This document shows, one piece after another, positions 23,986 to 38,334 of a DNA stretch of 64,000 bases (positions are counted from its first letter, which is position 1; each line of letters starts with the position of its first letter). Source of the DNA: Nautilus pompilius (taxonomy: Eukaryota; Mollusca; Cephalopoda; Nautilida; Nautilidae); contig JACATO010000065.1 of assembly GCA_018389105.1 (NCBI GenBank), positions 453,001-517,000 on the forward strand. The letters run 5' to 3'. Under the pieces are notes generated by a model. It made no database searches and had not been told where the DNA came from. It worked only from the letters and a program-made list of their open reading frames with translations. The position numbers were made by a program, and so were the translations under genes.

Positions 23986-26395
23986 ATCCATATTCAAAAG
24001 TCCATAGCCAGACTAATGGATGGCACAATTGCAAAAGGGACGAAGCAGTTTTTAAAGAAAACTCTGCAAATGCACAGCATTATGATGCACTGATATTATT
24101 CTTGCATATATGGTTTTAAAAAACTATATATTAAATAATTTGTTTAATAAGCTGTTCATAGTAATTTGCATGAAGAGTATAAGAACCACTCTGACAAAAG
24201 ATAAAGCACTTTTGAAAAAACATATCGTCAAGTTTACTGAAAATTAAAAGCCGTGTTATCAAGATGGATGCTAGTACTAGTTCGGGGAAGTTGCCTTTGC
24301 AATACAAAAAAGCAGCAATGCCACGAAAATGTAAACTTCATCCTCCAAATTAGTGTCAGAGGCACAGATTAATAAAATTTATTCAAGCTTGCTCAGTCAA
24401 ATATTTGGATGACGGTGCACCAGGAAAAGACAGACATCAGAAATTTCATTCCTCCTTCCTATATTGGTCTACTCACATTAGCAGTAACTAGCTCCCTGTA
24501 TACCATGTCAGTTTTTGCCTGACACCTAGGTTGTTAGCTGTATATTTAGTCAACCCACTGTTAATGCAAAACATTTGGTTGGATTGATATAGATTTGCTG
24601 TTACAAAGGGTTAAAACTAATGAGAAAAGTTCTGTCACAGCCCAATCTGTGTTGAGTAAAGAGATTTGGAGGATGGCAAGCATAATTAATAGTGATACCA
24701 CTATTCGATTTAAGAATTATATTGATAGCCATTTCTCTTCTGGGAGGGAGCACCCTTACATAGGGTTCTCGTCTCCTAGTATCTGCAAAAAAATAAACCT
24801 AACACTAACCATCCTTCAGCCATGATAGATGCATAATAAATATAATAATATAAAGTTTTTTTTTTAATTTTACATAAAACTTTATTTTTCTTTCTCTTAT
24901 ATGACTATACATTTGGAAATTCATAGTTTATGCATGCTATCTGACCACCCTGAAAAATATTAATACAAAATTTTAATAATGTTTAACATAGTCTGACTTT
25001 ATCATAGATAAGATTGTGATTAAAATGACAACATGAGAAATATCTGTGAAGTTTTATAACAGAAAATATCTGGTAGTTCAAAATTTGAAATACAAAGAAC
25101 TAAGCAATACTTATTTTCTTGAATTGTTAGACTATGTAAATAAATAAAAAAAAAAACAGTTTGTTTGCTAACATTCAAACTAAAGTGCTATACTATGAAT
25201 ATTAGTGGAGTAAGATGTCTGTCTCTACCAGGAGTAAGGTGGAGGAATATTTCCAGAAAGGTCAGACTAAGAATCACCTACCAGCACAAAGATAGCAAGT
25301 CTAAACTGTCTGGCGACAAAAGGCTGATAGATTTTTTTGTCCAGAGGAGGGGGCAGAAAAGAAACTAAAATAAAACTATCAACCATCATTGGAGGAGGAA
25401 AGATCAATACATGGACTGCATCCATTATTTAACAGTCAGAAGTCTAAAGATAAAATGGAATAATGGACAAAAATGTCTATTATGGTAATCGTGTTCACCA
25501 ATGTGTCCCCAGTGGACTTAGAATGATTGGAGAGGTCTATACACATCAAGAAAAGAAAAACCCCAAACATACTTCAAATGTACACAGAAGCCAAAACACA
25601 CTGCAGTAATTCACAATAACAGACAACAAACTGACCACTCGTTGCAAAGGTTTTAATTATATAAATTTTCAGTTTCCACACTTGACATAATTATCTTTGG
25701 AGATAACGACTTGATATCTGGTAAACAGATAAAATATAATCCATAAATATTTATGTATTTACTTTTTGGAAGTTAAGGAGTTTACAACTCTTTCACTTTG
25801 ATACTCAACTAGACATTTTTACATTTATCTGATAATTTTGACAAGTAGTGTGCATACTAGCTATAGCCAAAGCAATTTCACTGTTTTCCCTAAGCAAAAC
25901 ATTTTTCTCAGGCTGTTACCAGCTCTGTAAAGTCAGAAGAGGTCAGACAATGTGACAGTGCTGACAGAACTATTCAGCATTGATGTAAATAAAATTTATT
26001 TCTGTTTTGGTTTTGGCTTTAAATTAGAGACACTAGAGTATAAGAACAGACAATCCAAAGAAAACCCTGAGAACATAAATGAACTCCTCCTGAGCTATAA
26101 CCTTGTTGTGGTAAAGAGTCTTGTGTATCTCAATTACCTTGCTGATGGAAGTTAAAACTCCCAAGCCAAACATCGAGTCAATGAATAGGGACCAGGCAAA
26201 TAGCAGCTCCTTCCTGCTGAGGACAGACATGCCAGCCTTAAGTTGCCGTTAGTGTAACCATGGCACTTCAAAACCTCATCAAATATGTCTATAGATTTAA
26301 AAAAAGACATGGTGTTACCCCAATGGAGTTCCTCAGGGGCCCGAAGAATTTCTTTCCAATTTTAAAAGCAAGGGGATTATAGAAGATAACCAATG
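23986..26395. other. intronic AT-rich sequence, possibly the 5' part of the LINE relic
   Basis: No convincing exon. An open frame at 25,165-25,368 and pieces around 26,050-26,230 lie where ORF1 of the LINE at 26.4-27.8 kb would be expected, but I see no zinc knuckles and cannot support the link. Confidence 0.35.
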
Positions 26396-27775
26396 CAGAA
26401 ATCAAAATCCTACAATGGAATGCAAAACAAATCTGAAAGACTTTCCTTTCTATCGTCTTTAAGAAGAGATGGAATTTTTTTACCTACAATAAATCTACTA
26501 TGCAGAAGATGTGTAGATGATGTGAGACGTTTTGAAGAGAGAGAGTTAACAAGAAAAGAGGCAAGTACTGGATACTGATGAAAAACGATTAAAAAACAAG
26601 CAATATTTCTGGAAACTAAAACTAAAATACTAGGATTAGAAATCAACTTAAAGTGTAAAATATTAAAATTTCACAATGTCTACTCCCGAGGGATAGAGAT
26701 CTTTGTGCATAATCTATGACTGTTCACCAGAAAACAACTTCACTGTAGGAGATGGTTTTAGCAGCCACTCTCCCAGCTTGGCTATCGAGAAATCAACAGA
26801 GGAAGATAATTGGAAAACTTCTTTATCTTAGTTAACGGACAAAACAATCCTACAACATATTACTCCAAGAGATGACATATAACATCAAAATTTAGCATTT
26901 GCTAATGATAATATTACAAAACTCAAGAAGAGTAAGTGACCAAGTAGGTCATGCTGGCTGTCCATCAGTTGTACTTACAAATGAAGTGGAATGAACATCA
27001 AATCAGAGACCAAAAGCAAGATATAATTAAAGACTACATTCAGTCTCCCAATAAGTACATGAAGAGGATGGACAAATGGATGCACAAAGCTATGAAAGGA
27101 ACTATACTAAGAGGGCTACCAAGAATTAGAAACCCTGTGCTTAATCATGCCAAAGTTATACAATAAATTCAGAGTTTCATGCAGTAAAAAAGATTGGTAT
27201 GACGAGACATCTGGCCTCAACTTAATGAGAAAGTAAGAAACTTTGGAGTCTGGTGAAACAGCTAAATGAAAGAAATCAGTGTATACTCAAATGGAGTAGC
27301 CATCAGAAAAAACAGCAACAGCAAATATCTGCAATAAATACAAAATTTGAAAATATGGCAGAAATTATAGCTCAGTGTATGAAAGAAAAAACAAAACTAA
27401 AACTGTTACTTCAAGAGACTATGAAAACAGATATGAAAAAAATGGATGTAGCTAACTGAAAACAAAACAAGAAATCGGTGTCATTATGAAATTCAATGGA
27501 TATGAACAGAAGTAAATATAATTCCACTTCATTCAAGAGGAAAAGATAAAACCAAGACTTCCAGGTATCAACCAATTAGTTACACCTGCTGTGTGCAAAT
27601 ATTTTCGCAAATAGACTAATTTTATGGCCAATAAACTGGTGTATTTCCAAATAAGAGCAGCAATCAAGTTAGAACTTTTAACTCTGTATGCCTTTCAGCA
27701 CCAATAAAAATTTTAGCAGTTTGGATAGATATACAAAGAAGGCACTAAAAAAGCAATAATAATATTTTTTTTTCA
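26396..27775 (+). mobile_element. Jockey-like LINE, ORF2 relic (endonuclease to start of reverse transcriptase)
   Basis: Fragments in several frames follow the order of a Jockey-type ORF2. EIKILQWNAK (26,399-26,428) is the start of the apurinic-type endonuclease. A segment at 26,720-26,930 reads TVGDGFSSHSPS and later HQNLAFANDNITK, matching VGDFNSHSPSWG...TPDLAFATDDI of the endonuclease C-terminal half. A linker at 26,985-27,165 contains QDIIKDY and AMKGTILRG. At 27,185-27,285 comes a W-rich segment ending LVKQLNERN. Reverse-transcriptase blocks follow at 27,545-27,750: YQPISYTC and LAVWIDIQ, as in YRPISLTS and LAVWIDLQKAFD. The 3' half of RT is missing. The copy is old and 3'-truncated. Confidence 0.7.
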
Positions 27776-27834
27776 TATAGCAGTGCTAAGTGTAGTGCCG
27801 CAGTTATCAGGTAGAGAGAGCTGTCTAACTTGCA

Positions 27835-28068
27835 CCACAAAGAGCCCATCACTTGTGATTTTAAACGGAAAAGCCCATGAGAATTCTTCATTTTTAGATT
27901 TGGCAGTAAACAGGAATGCCTGGATGAAGCTCTCTCAACAAGTTGGTGAAGAGTAAGAAGAAACTGCACTAGAGAGTTATGCCTAACTGAGCTAACCCTG
28001 ACTGGGATCAAGCTCGGGCACTTAGACTTGGTCGTCCAGTAAGCTAACACTGAGCCACCAGCTATTCT
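27835..28068 (-). repeat. tRNA-derived SINE copy, near full length (tail family A)
   Basis: On the minus strand it begins GGTGGCTCAGTGTTAGCTTA, a good box A with tRNA D-arm layout. CTGGACGACCAAGTCTAAGT follows, then a box-B-like GCTTGATCCCAG, and finally the family tail CCAAATCTAAAAATGAAGAA. It has the clearest tRNA head of the family in this window. It lies just 3' of the LINE relic on the opposite strand. Confidence 0.7.
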
Positions 28069-31000
28069 CCATAAAAGGAAGCATTATTACTTAAGCTTCA
28101 GCAAATAGGAGTCAAACAAAATATGTACAAATAGACTGACCAATGTTTTTCCATAGCAGAACTGCAAGAGTCAACTTAAAAAAGAGCAGGCTCAAAGAAA
28201 TGAGAGAGTCCATAAAAAGAAAAGTACTGTTCCAAAGCTTTGAGCAGATAGTATTCCATTTGACAATTTTACCACTCAAAACAGAAAGCATTTCTTTTAG
28301 ATTGTTTCGTCCATGCTGGAATTTCTAAAAAGTGAAAACTTAGAACCAATTATAAAACAAGACAGAAGACATGAGCACAAAATTATTGCAGCAATTTAAG
28401 CTTTTAAGCACAACAATGAACGTTCATTGTGTGCATCATGAGGTAAAAATGTATCTGTAACATAAATCCAATTATGTATTGTTTTAACATCCTTAATATA
28501 GTGATTTCTTTCAGAAATGCAGTTACAGAGTAATAAAGCAATAAACATTAATGAATGCATACTTTTCAATAAGGATTTTACTAAAGAATGCTATTTTAAC
28601 AAAAAAAAAATGTATAAATAATAAAACAGAAAAACAAATGCTTAAACTTTGCATTTGTCCTTATATAAATACACTTTTTTTATAAAAAAAGTTATTTTGA
28701 GTCATGTAGTAATTTTGGTCACCACTGTATTTCTATGGAACCCATCCAAATGTAAGGAACTGGCAATAAAAACATTTCCATATTAGCATTATTAAGAGAC
28801 AAATATTCCATCTAATTGCATACCGCTTACTTATACAACATGTTTTTCTACACAAAAAAGTACAGTAATAAAAAATTTATCTGTAGCATGTGATGTGTTT
28901 GCGATAAACAAAGAGAACTGATTATTATTAATGTGGCAGACTGGATTTATAATTCATTCTGCTGCAGCAGTAGAAGAACTGAAAAATTATCTGAATGAAA
29001 ACTCAGTAAACTAAAGCCAAAAAAAAAACAAACAAAGCACAGTTTGGATGTATATTCTTATTCAGTCTCTTTGAATATTGAAATAAATAAATTACAACTT
29101 CCTTATAAGTTAACTATCTAATCAAAGGATACAGAATGCAAATTACTCTTCTTTTTCGGGGCTAGAAATCACAAATTTTGCTTACGAGAAAATTTCTTCT
29201 TACATCAATAATTTAGGAGTACAATGGATCTTTTCAATTTATTCATCCAGAAATGGTGACCTAACAAAGGTGAAAATAATATCTAGCTGCCTCATACTCA
29301 GGTTTAGCAATCACAAAAGAATACTACCAATTTCTTAATAAGCACCAGCCAAATATAGAATTTGAAGAAAAAAATTACAATGTACAAAGTAGCAAAAGTT
29401 TTATGGAAATCTAAAATAAGCCAGTGTGTAGCCAAGGTCAGACATTTTGCATCATCCTGGAATTGCATGATTTTGCTTAATTTGCATAATAGCATTATGT
29501 TAGTGTTTCATAGTGCATACCATTTTTGTAGTTTACTATATATTTGAAAGAAAAAATGACCAAAATTGAAAAAAGTGACAATATGAGATCCAATGTGCAA
29601 ATATATGCTTTTCCAAATGGGAAATTAAAAGACGACAACCGTATGAATCATGGCAACAAATCTGACTCAATTAGAAGTATTCAATAGTTAAATTCTACGG
29701 TTATGGACGTGGTGTCACGCTATATCAGTTTGATTCAAAAATAGATTGTTATTGTTACTTCTAGGGTGATGCAAAACCTTTGGCTATGGCTGTAGATAAT
29801 TAAAAATAATAATAAAATTAACCAAAATGATTGTCTGTCTAAAAGAATTTTAAAATAAACCAGACCATTTTTGTATTTCTTCAAATATTGTAAGATATAT
29901 GCATACATTAATTACATTTAAAATGAGGTAAACCCATCGAATCTTTCTATAGTGTCTTCTTACAAATATTACTTTGGAGAAAAAATTACAGTAAGTCTTG
30001 AAATCATCAAATGGAAAACTTTAGATGAGGTTATATGAAATCTGAAACCAGTTTCTAGGTACAAATAAAAAATACATTCCCATAATGCATAAAAGCCAAT
30101 CTGAAAGATGTCTATCAAAAAAACATGGTACCAGAAGCTGAACACTACAGCTGTTATAGTTATTCACTTTCTTTGATATCTTAACATTTTAATATCCTTG
30201 TGGATTTTTTTTTAAAAAAAATGTAACTGTTCTGCCATTCCTACAAGACATGATACACAAGTAAATTCCAGTAAGGAAGTGTTGAATGACCTTAATCATT
30301 CCATAAATAGTTTTGGAAAGCATTGAAAACTTGACAGACAAGAGGCGTTCTCACGTAAATGTTGGTTCTCCAGGATTTCATTACAAAGGATCAAATTAGA
30401 CTCTTGGGTATCTAACTCCTGTATGAGTAAATGGAAACCCATCTCCTCCGCATGTCACAAACAGGCCATCTTTCATCAATGTGAATGCAAGCATTTTTTT
30501 TTTTACTGAAATAACATCCACGTGCCATTTAGGGTGATGTTCGCACAAAAAGCAATCTCCCTGCGCCAAGGTCATCAATGTACAGTTCTGCACCAGAGCA
30601 TGACTGCCTGACAGGTAACCTCGTCTGGCATTAGCCAGTTAATGCATGACAAAACAGAACATCATTTTTGAATGGTTGCCAAATGTTTTTTTTTTTTTCA
30701 ACCTTCACCACCTTTTAAAGTAATCAAAGACTGTGCAGACATTAATTTTAATAATAGATCACCTGTCATGTCAGCCAAGCCATAAACAGCATTAATTCAA
30801 AATTCCACACACCTGAAGTTACTTTTCTGTTAACATTCGTTTCTCAGTTCTCATGAACTAAAAAAATTGGTCTACCGTTTAAACTGGTACATGCACTGGA
30901 TTACGGCGATGAACATGTTCTAGCAGAAAATAGATGATATTGTAAAACAAAAAACAACCAACCCGTAACATCTTTCTCACGTAAGGAATATTGAAATTAA

Positions 31001-32124
31001 ATTTAAATCTAAAAAAGATATTCAATTCCAATTTTAATCTACAAAAAAATCCACAATTGGAAAAATTACTTTAGCCATCTCTGTCTGAAATCTTGACAGT
31101 GCTTCTTAGCAGCATTAATAACACAGGTGATTCAGTAGGTCATATACTCTGACCTGCCCTGATATAATCTTCCAGTAGTCTCTGCATTTTCTGTAGCCAA
31201 AAACTTGATTTGTATAACCGAATATCCAGGTTCTTTTCCAAAGCATGTTTTAAAAAAAGTAGACTACAGTAAAAACTCATAACCAACCAATACACTATCA
31301 TAATAATTTTTTTTACATTCAAACAGAAATAGTTGCCAATAATGAGTGCTTTTAATATTTGTAATCACTATTACAAAATTCTAATCACAATGTAGAGTCC
31401 TATAGTACTGTACTGTATAACAGCAAAATAACACTAACATCATGTGCTATTACTAATCAATATAAAGGTAATAAAATTAGATGACTTTTCTTTCAACATT
31501 AGTATTTACCTATCTACACAGTACAGGGATTACTTAATTCAAGAGAATGTGGTAATCGCTGCTTTCATATATATATCGCACACATATATACATTTTTTTT
31601 TTTCCTTTTAAGTAGCCCACTGTCATTGCTTATACACTGGTGCAATTTATCACTCAGCTCAAAAACAACAGAATGGAACCTACAATACAGCATGTATTTG
31701 AAAATCATTAAAATTTTCATGCTATTTTCTTCCCATGGTGATAATGAACAATATCTTCCAATCAAACTCTGGCTTAAGAATACTACTGGCCTGGAGACGC
31801 CAATCTACCGTTGGTGTTATTTTTGTTTGGACAGCTCTCACACCACCATTTATTATTATCCATATACCTGAAATACTAATTTGCTTTTACATAGGCAATT
31901 ATCTACCTTCATCAAAGACACACCTGTTGCAAAAAGGAAAATGTTAAGTTGTGAAATGTCTGGCAAGTTACCAGCACCTTAAGGTAAATATAGTAACACA
32001 TGTTGCAAATGTGAGGAAAGGATAATTTTAAAGGGGGAAGACATTCTTCAACCCATCATACCAACAGATTTCTCTTCTACATGTGTTGATATTACACTGA
32101 AGCTCGCTTAATTTTGTTTTTTTT
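28069..32124. other. intronic AT-rich sequence, nothing recognised
   Basis: No exon or repeat family was identified on either strand. A minus-strand open frame at 30,396-30,593 has varied composition but no homologue I recognise and no good splice sites. Others at 29,304-29,547 and 31,565-31,947 overlap on both strands and look like chance. Confidence 0.4.
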
Positions 32125-32192
32125 TATAGTGAAACCATTGCTTAAGCATGCAAAGTTGGTCTCATGAACCAGGTTTTATTTGAACCACCATA
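32125..32192. mobile_element. near-palindromic MITE, copy 3 (about 68 bp, left arm damaged)
   Basis: The right arm CCAGGTTTTATTTGAACCAC ends at TA and matches the MITE arm GTTCAAATAAAACC. The left arm is reduced to TAGTGAAACC, as if about 8 bp of the arm had been lost. Length and orientation fit the family. Confidence 0.5.
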
Positions 32193-32664
32193 TATATGAT
32201 GACTACTCAAACAGAGCCTGTTGCAACATGCTAACCTATGTCAGTATAAATTAACTGTTGATTCAAAAGTTAATGTCAGCTATAACCTGTTTTACTGCTG
32301 TCAATGATAGAAATTATAATACCTTTTTTTTAAAAGATAATCTCATTTATTATTTAAAAAATTAATTAAACTACAAATGATGCAGATGCAAATCCAGAAA
32401 ATTGTAAAAATCTGGCATCAAGCTATTTCTGAACTTCTAACCGATATTTAAATTCCAGCATTTATTTAAGAAAAATGAGAGCTTTATACCAACAAGACTA
32501 ACCCTGACTCAAATGTTACAAATGAAGGAAAATCACTGTAGACTTGCAGTAGATGGATAGTAATGGACAACAAAGACCAGTAGGGGCAGGTTAGCTGCAA
32601 CTGGTTGAGCACAGTTTATACATAAGGGAGCTTCGTGAGCATAATTAGAAATGGCTTCAGTAAT
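32193..32664. other. non-coding spacer, nothing recognised
   Basis: AT-rich sequence with no open frames or repeat-family matches. Confidence 0.45.
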
Positions 32665-32800
32665 GAAAATTTTACCTGATGGTAGCACATTGTTGACCAG
32701 AAATGGCAACCAGTAAATTGAGGGTCCAAGCCCAACTTAGGCCACTTGTATAATACAAAATAGAAATGTCTTCTGTAAAAAGGTCCTTTAAACCTTTAAT
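32665..32800 (+). repeat. possible tRNA-derived SINE fragment
   Basis: TGATGGTAGCACATTG resembles a box A region, and GGGTCCAAGCCCAAC 45 bp further on resembles a box B. The downstream body does not show the family A tail, so it may be another SINE family or chance resemblance. Confidence 0.35.
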
Positions 32801-35800
32801 GGCAAAAGGAAAGATTACCAAAGGTATGTTCATCAGTTAGTTCTGTAGCTACTAATGAAATGAGAAGTGGCTGAATAACGCATCACCTTCCTTTAACTTT
32901 ACATTCTTAACCAAGACTACATCATCATAGACGTCATTATCCCAAGCCTTGAAAACTGTTCCAAGTCTCTGTTAAGTAGTACCAACTCTATTAGATGTTT
33001 TGTCGTGACCATGCTGAAATTTTACCCTCACATTGGGAAATCTCTGTATTTAAGATCTCTATCACTACAAAGAAACTCTCTGGATATACACATTCCAACA
33101 CTGACTTTATAACAAGTTATTATCCATAAAACTCCAACGGTGGCACACGACTAGATTGGAACACATTACCTGACCTGTTGGTTTAGTAGTTTTGTACTAG
33201 TCTTTTTATTCACTATACCATCAAGACTGGTGCAGTCCTTAAACCAGCCAGCCTACTTACCACACTCATGTGATGGGTTTCAGAGAAACGCAGATCAATT
33301 TTGCTTTTTCTCCAGTCATCATGTTGCTTATGTTCCTCGATAGAGCTCTTGCTTGTTGTTTCGAATGGTGATCATGTGAGATTATGCCAGATTTGTCACT
33401 AGCAACTTCCTGAATCTTCTGTTCTGCTATTAGGGCAGGAGTGATATCTTATACACTGCCTGGCAAGAAAAGTAGGGTTTGTAGGAAGAAAGACACACCT
33501 TTAAGGCCCTTAGCATGAAGGCTTGTGTGACTCACGCCATGCGGATTTTGACAAAATGCTAACATTTCTACATCATCCTGAAGATTGTTCTTCTTAAAGA
33601 GGGAATGATCAATTACATTCAAGCTTCATACCGATCATTAAAATCAGTTTGCTTTCTGATGACTGTAGAGGCCTTTCAGACGGCTGCCATCCTACGATGC
33701 ACTGTTTCATGGCCATCTTGAAAGGTCAGTGAGCTAGCATTAGTAGAGAATTTATTGGTTTTACTTTATATTTTTGTCGAAGTTAGTTAATGTTGCTTGT
33801 AAGATAGATTAAGTCATGAAGAATCTACTTTGCAACATTAGTCAGTAAATGGCCTGTAAACAATCAACAAGAATGAATAAATGTATCCATCCAAATATGT
33901 ACCACTTAAACATGATTAACTATTTGGTTTTCATTCATCTCTTTCATCATAGAAAGACTAAAGAAATTACAAGAACTTGGATGTTCACAATTCTTAAGTG
34001 ATTATGCTTGTCATCTACTAGCATATAAGAAAGCACAATCAAGTACAGTTTTTCTATTGAGAATAGAATGGTAATACATTGTAGAACACTTGAAAAACTC
34101 TAGAAACTCTCTATAGCTTGTGTGCCCGCGTGTGTCCATTTCTGTCTGTCTCTCCCTCAAATTTGTATCTTGCCTCGTATTGTAAACACTTAAATTTGAT
34201 ATTTTCTTCTTTTGGTAGCTACTTTGGATAGAGAGCAATGAATTTTGTAATTGTTGAAAAATTCTGGAAAACCTCTTGCTAAGTATGTGCAAAGCTTACA
34301 CATAGTCTAAGTGGACCATGATAAGTGAAGTATACAACAGTGGATTAGGGAATTTACCTCTCTATGTATCATTCCGCTGTTTTTGCTATTGTCATCTTGG
34401 CAATATAATCATCATCATAATGGCTATTTTCATGTTCACCAGCAGCAGGGGAAACACAGTACAAGAGTCCAGTCCACATCTGACAAAGTCAAACATTAAC
34501 AAATTTGATCACCAATGTCTTTTTATTTCTAACTGGCCAAAAAAAACAGTTTTCTAGTTAAAAGTGAAAACAGAGTTTTTGCCAAGATTTCATTTATTTA
34601 ATTGATGTTTGTAAAGTCCTCCAAAGTTTTTAAAAACTGTTACAATTACTTCAGGGTTTTAACAAATGTAACTGTTCCATCGACAAACAATGTAGGCTAC
34701 TCAACACAAATGAATAGCATCTGCAATCACAGACTGACTATCCATTAATTAAATATCATTTGGTCAAAGGGCAATTTGAAGATTTGTCTTTAAGCCAACT
34801 CTTTACATTTCAGTTTCATAATGAAAAATTTAAAAAACAAAACAAATACAATCTTTTCTACCCTATATTTTCATTCAGGAGTCTTAATGCAAGCCATTTG
34901 CTTTTCTTTAGTCAATACTAGAGACAAGGATATCTTACTTAGCAAACTTCTTGTTGTTACAGAAGTCAATTCAACTACAGTGGCATAGATTTAAGTACAA
35001 GAGAGTAAACCGTAAATATCAATTTACTTTAATCAAAGAATGATCAACAATGTACACAGCAGTTCCCCCAAATGAAATATAAAGGAGTCAAGTACTGAAG
35101 TGAAACATAATTGAAAGCCTACCAGACATATATCAATGGTTGTAAATATATTTTTACTAAACAGCAATTCATTATTTCAGAAAATAATTGCCATGTGTAG
35201 AAACTAGAAAGGTATGCAATCAAAATCTCTGCAATTGGTAGTCAATGTGCCATATTTCACTGTGAATTACTGTACTATAGTTTTATAGAATAATCTTGAT
35301 AACCAGTTCTTTTTTCTTTATTCAGTGACATTTTATTAACAGTCAAATAACTGTTTTTGTACAGTGAATTTTTAATTTTGAGAGAGAAAATGGGTAAAGT
35401 TACTTCCTGCAGCCAGTTGTTTAAAACTCTCTAATTATTATGCATGCTAGGTGAAGTGCACATACCATGGAGTCATGGCAAATGCATTTCCAAAGTTTGC
35501 AGATTTTTCCAGTCATGGGAGGGGCACAACTTATGCTGTATGCCGCCACACAAAAATGACCATATCAATTTTAAAAATAAGTTTCTTCTGAGGGTAACTT
35601 GGAACTGACAGAAAACAGTAAAAAAAAAAATTGAGTCACCAACACTTTTATTGAAACAATTTTATTAACATTTTGCTGAACCGGTTTAACCTATTACAGA
35701 AAGTGTCCCCAATCTTTGCACTTTTCTCAACAATAGCTTCCAGACATTTAAACAACTGTTTTCTACAACTACTGATTGCAAAGAGCAAAAATGTGTTACT

Positions 35801-38334
35801 AAATGCTGGTTTTGATTAGTAATCATCTGCAGATTGTCATGGAACGCGTGTATTTTTGGATAGCCCATAACCAAAAAATTCATGACTACTCACAAGTTGT
35901 AGATCTTAAGACCAATATTCAATGACTTATCCTTGCCATCCACAAAGTGAGCTGTGTATTGTGTGTTACAAACTACAAACATATATTTCCATTAAATTTT
36001 TTTTAAAATAACACTATGTATACAGGTAGTGGTAATGTAATACAAAGTAATAGATACATTTTGACTATAAAAAATTTATAATTAACCTTAGTTTACTACT
36101 TCAATACTGATATAAATCTAAAAGTGATAAATTCAAGTAACTGACAATGCAATGGGTTAAGCCTCAGCTGTTTCCTGAAAAAATCTAAACATTCATTGGA
36201 ACACCACAATGCAGTTTTTGTGCCAAGAATTGAATGTAATTCTGCCGATCAGGACAAATGATCTCATCCACCATGTGTCAATGCATTGCTCTCTTGCAAT
36301 TTTTCCAATGCTATTTATGGTTCCAGAGGAAGGAAGGTTGTTTAAAACCTGTTTGTCTGTCTCTTTATGTCAAGCCTTGTATGCAATACTCATGTACACA
36401 TGTTTTAAACTGTTAATTTTTTTTTTTTTTAATAATTTGGCTAAACTGCCTGAGAATTAGCCAAATCAGTTGTGGCTCAGCCCAAATACTTAAAATGACA
36501 TAAATCACAATCTAGATTCTTATTTATAATGCTACAGTATGATGTAGCATTCATACAATTATGTAGCAAAGTGCATAATTCTAATTAATGTAAAAATGCT
36601 CTTTTACCTGTGAATGAGTAACATTCTGTCGATAATCTAAAGCAACAACTGATGAGTGATACTGATGACAATTATAGACAGAAAATGACTATTACTATCA
36701 GTGCTCTGTCAACAGAAGATCATTAGCATGGCAACATGTCCATACCCCCTTTTTTTGACAATATTTTTAACAAAACTGGCAAATATTAAAACAATTTTCA
36801 ATCAACTCGTGTTGTTTAAAAAAAAATTATATTTAGGCAAATTAAGTTAAAAAATTTTTTGTCCATTTCAAAATTTTTTTCACATTGGACTGGCATCAAC
36901 TTAAATCATGTAATACTTTTCAAAAGTGCTGAAACTATCATACAATAAAATCACCATAACTTCATTTTCAATCCAACCACCCTCAAACCAAAGGTTTCTC
37001 AATATCAAGCACCTGAAACACATCAAGTGAAAGGCTCAAAAATTAAGATCTTTTAAAAATACATTTCCTGTAATGTTTTAAAGATATGCATGTTTTTAGT
37101 GATATTTTAAGAGTTATCACCCCATATGTAACAATGAAAAACTTTAAAAACTTGTCTGTTTGTATTTGGTATGTTTTTGTGTACCTTTTTCTCAGAAGGG
37201 TATAAATGATTCTGTAGAAAACTAATAAGTTATGAAGTTCCATCTTTGATAACCAGAGCACTCAGAGCCAACAACAGGTGTTACTGGTGCTGACAGAAGG
37301 TAAAGCTAGGCAAGGTACACAAGAGCTAAGCTGTTTTCTTCCCTGATACACTGTGTCAACAAACTTGACACTACTAACAGTGCTCCAACTATTAGGTCTT
37401 CAATAACAAATCATGACAGTGCTAGTAAAAAAAACTACATGATGGGAGCCACAGCCCCTAAGGATCCAATGAAGCAGCTGCCTTTACACAGTTCAGACAT
37501 TCCTAAGATGCTCAAAGACAACCAGCAAGATCCAGGAAATTCTTTCATAGGTTCAAAGTAGCACATTAATCTTCCTCTTTCCTCTGTATTCATAAACTGT
37601 CAAAAAAAATATACCATATCTATATAGAATAAATGTGAACCTTGTTGCTTCTAGAAAATTTCAACAAATTATCTTTCATCTTCATTTAACCCTTTATTAC
37701 GTGCCTTTCTTCAGTAAAATAAGAGGAATACTCATATACACAAGGGTTATTATACCAAAGCAACACACAGTTTCATTTATTAACCAATCTATCCAACCCT
37801 TTCAACATTATGATTAATACAGACTTAAAACAACATCCATGTTGTCTTTTCTTAAGTACATTATATTGTTATAAATTATAGTTTATTTTTTTTATAAATT
37901 AGGTTTTGCTTTACCAAAAACAAAGTTGAAAAAGTTGGAAATAGTTTGGATCAGTATAATGTTAAGACAATTATGTATTATATCAATAATTTAAATGTTT
38001 AACTATAAATAAATAATTTTTGGCTACTCTTCCAAAAAGTATTCAGTTGTAGCAGCCAAGAAGAAATTTGATTTCAATAGTTTAGACTTTGTCTTCCACA
38101 ATTGTGTGTGTCTATAATGGTGGAATACCTGATGTTGTGCAATGCCATGATTACTGCTAACAGGTGTTGCCATTCTCGTGCCTCATGGGGCAGGCACTGT
38201 AGTCTTTATCAGAAAATCTAAATTCCCTACTAGAACTTGTTAACTGTGGGGAAAAACTGAAGTGTCCAGAAAGAAACCATAATAATAGACAAATATAGAA
38301 AAGTGAGAAAAGGCCATGTTATGCATATTTACCA
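32801..38334. other. intronic AT-rich sequence with weak transposon scraps
   Basis: No exon recognised. TACACTGCCTGGCAAGAAAA at 33,453-33,472 resembles a Tc1-type terminal repeat (TACACTGCCTGGCCAAAAAA), but no opposite end or transposase was found. The minus strand at 35,686-35,883 contains L.MITNQNQHLVTHFCSL, which weakly resembles the LW...L....HF..L segment of hAT transposases of the SCAND3/GTF2IRD2 kind. Both are too weak to annotate separately. Confidence 0.35.

Noticed and set aside
27950-28068. Possible functional tRNA gene
   Set aside because: The box A and B regions belong to a diverged SINE head; the anticodon arm and acceptor stem do not pair.
30396-30593. 65-codon minus-strand open frame with varied composition
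   Set aside because: No recognised family, poly-Lys from a T run inside, and no convincing splice sites.
33453-33482. TACACTGCCTGGCAAGAAAA, resembling a Tc1 terminal repeat
   Set aside because: No inverted partner or transposase remnant was found nearby, so an element cannot be supported.
35686-35883. Minus-strand 65-codon frame weakly like a hAT transposase segment
   Set aside because: The resemblance is limited to a loose spacing of hydrophobic residues and His-Phe; no other hAT motif is present.
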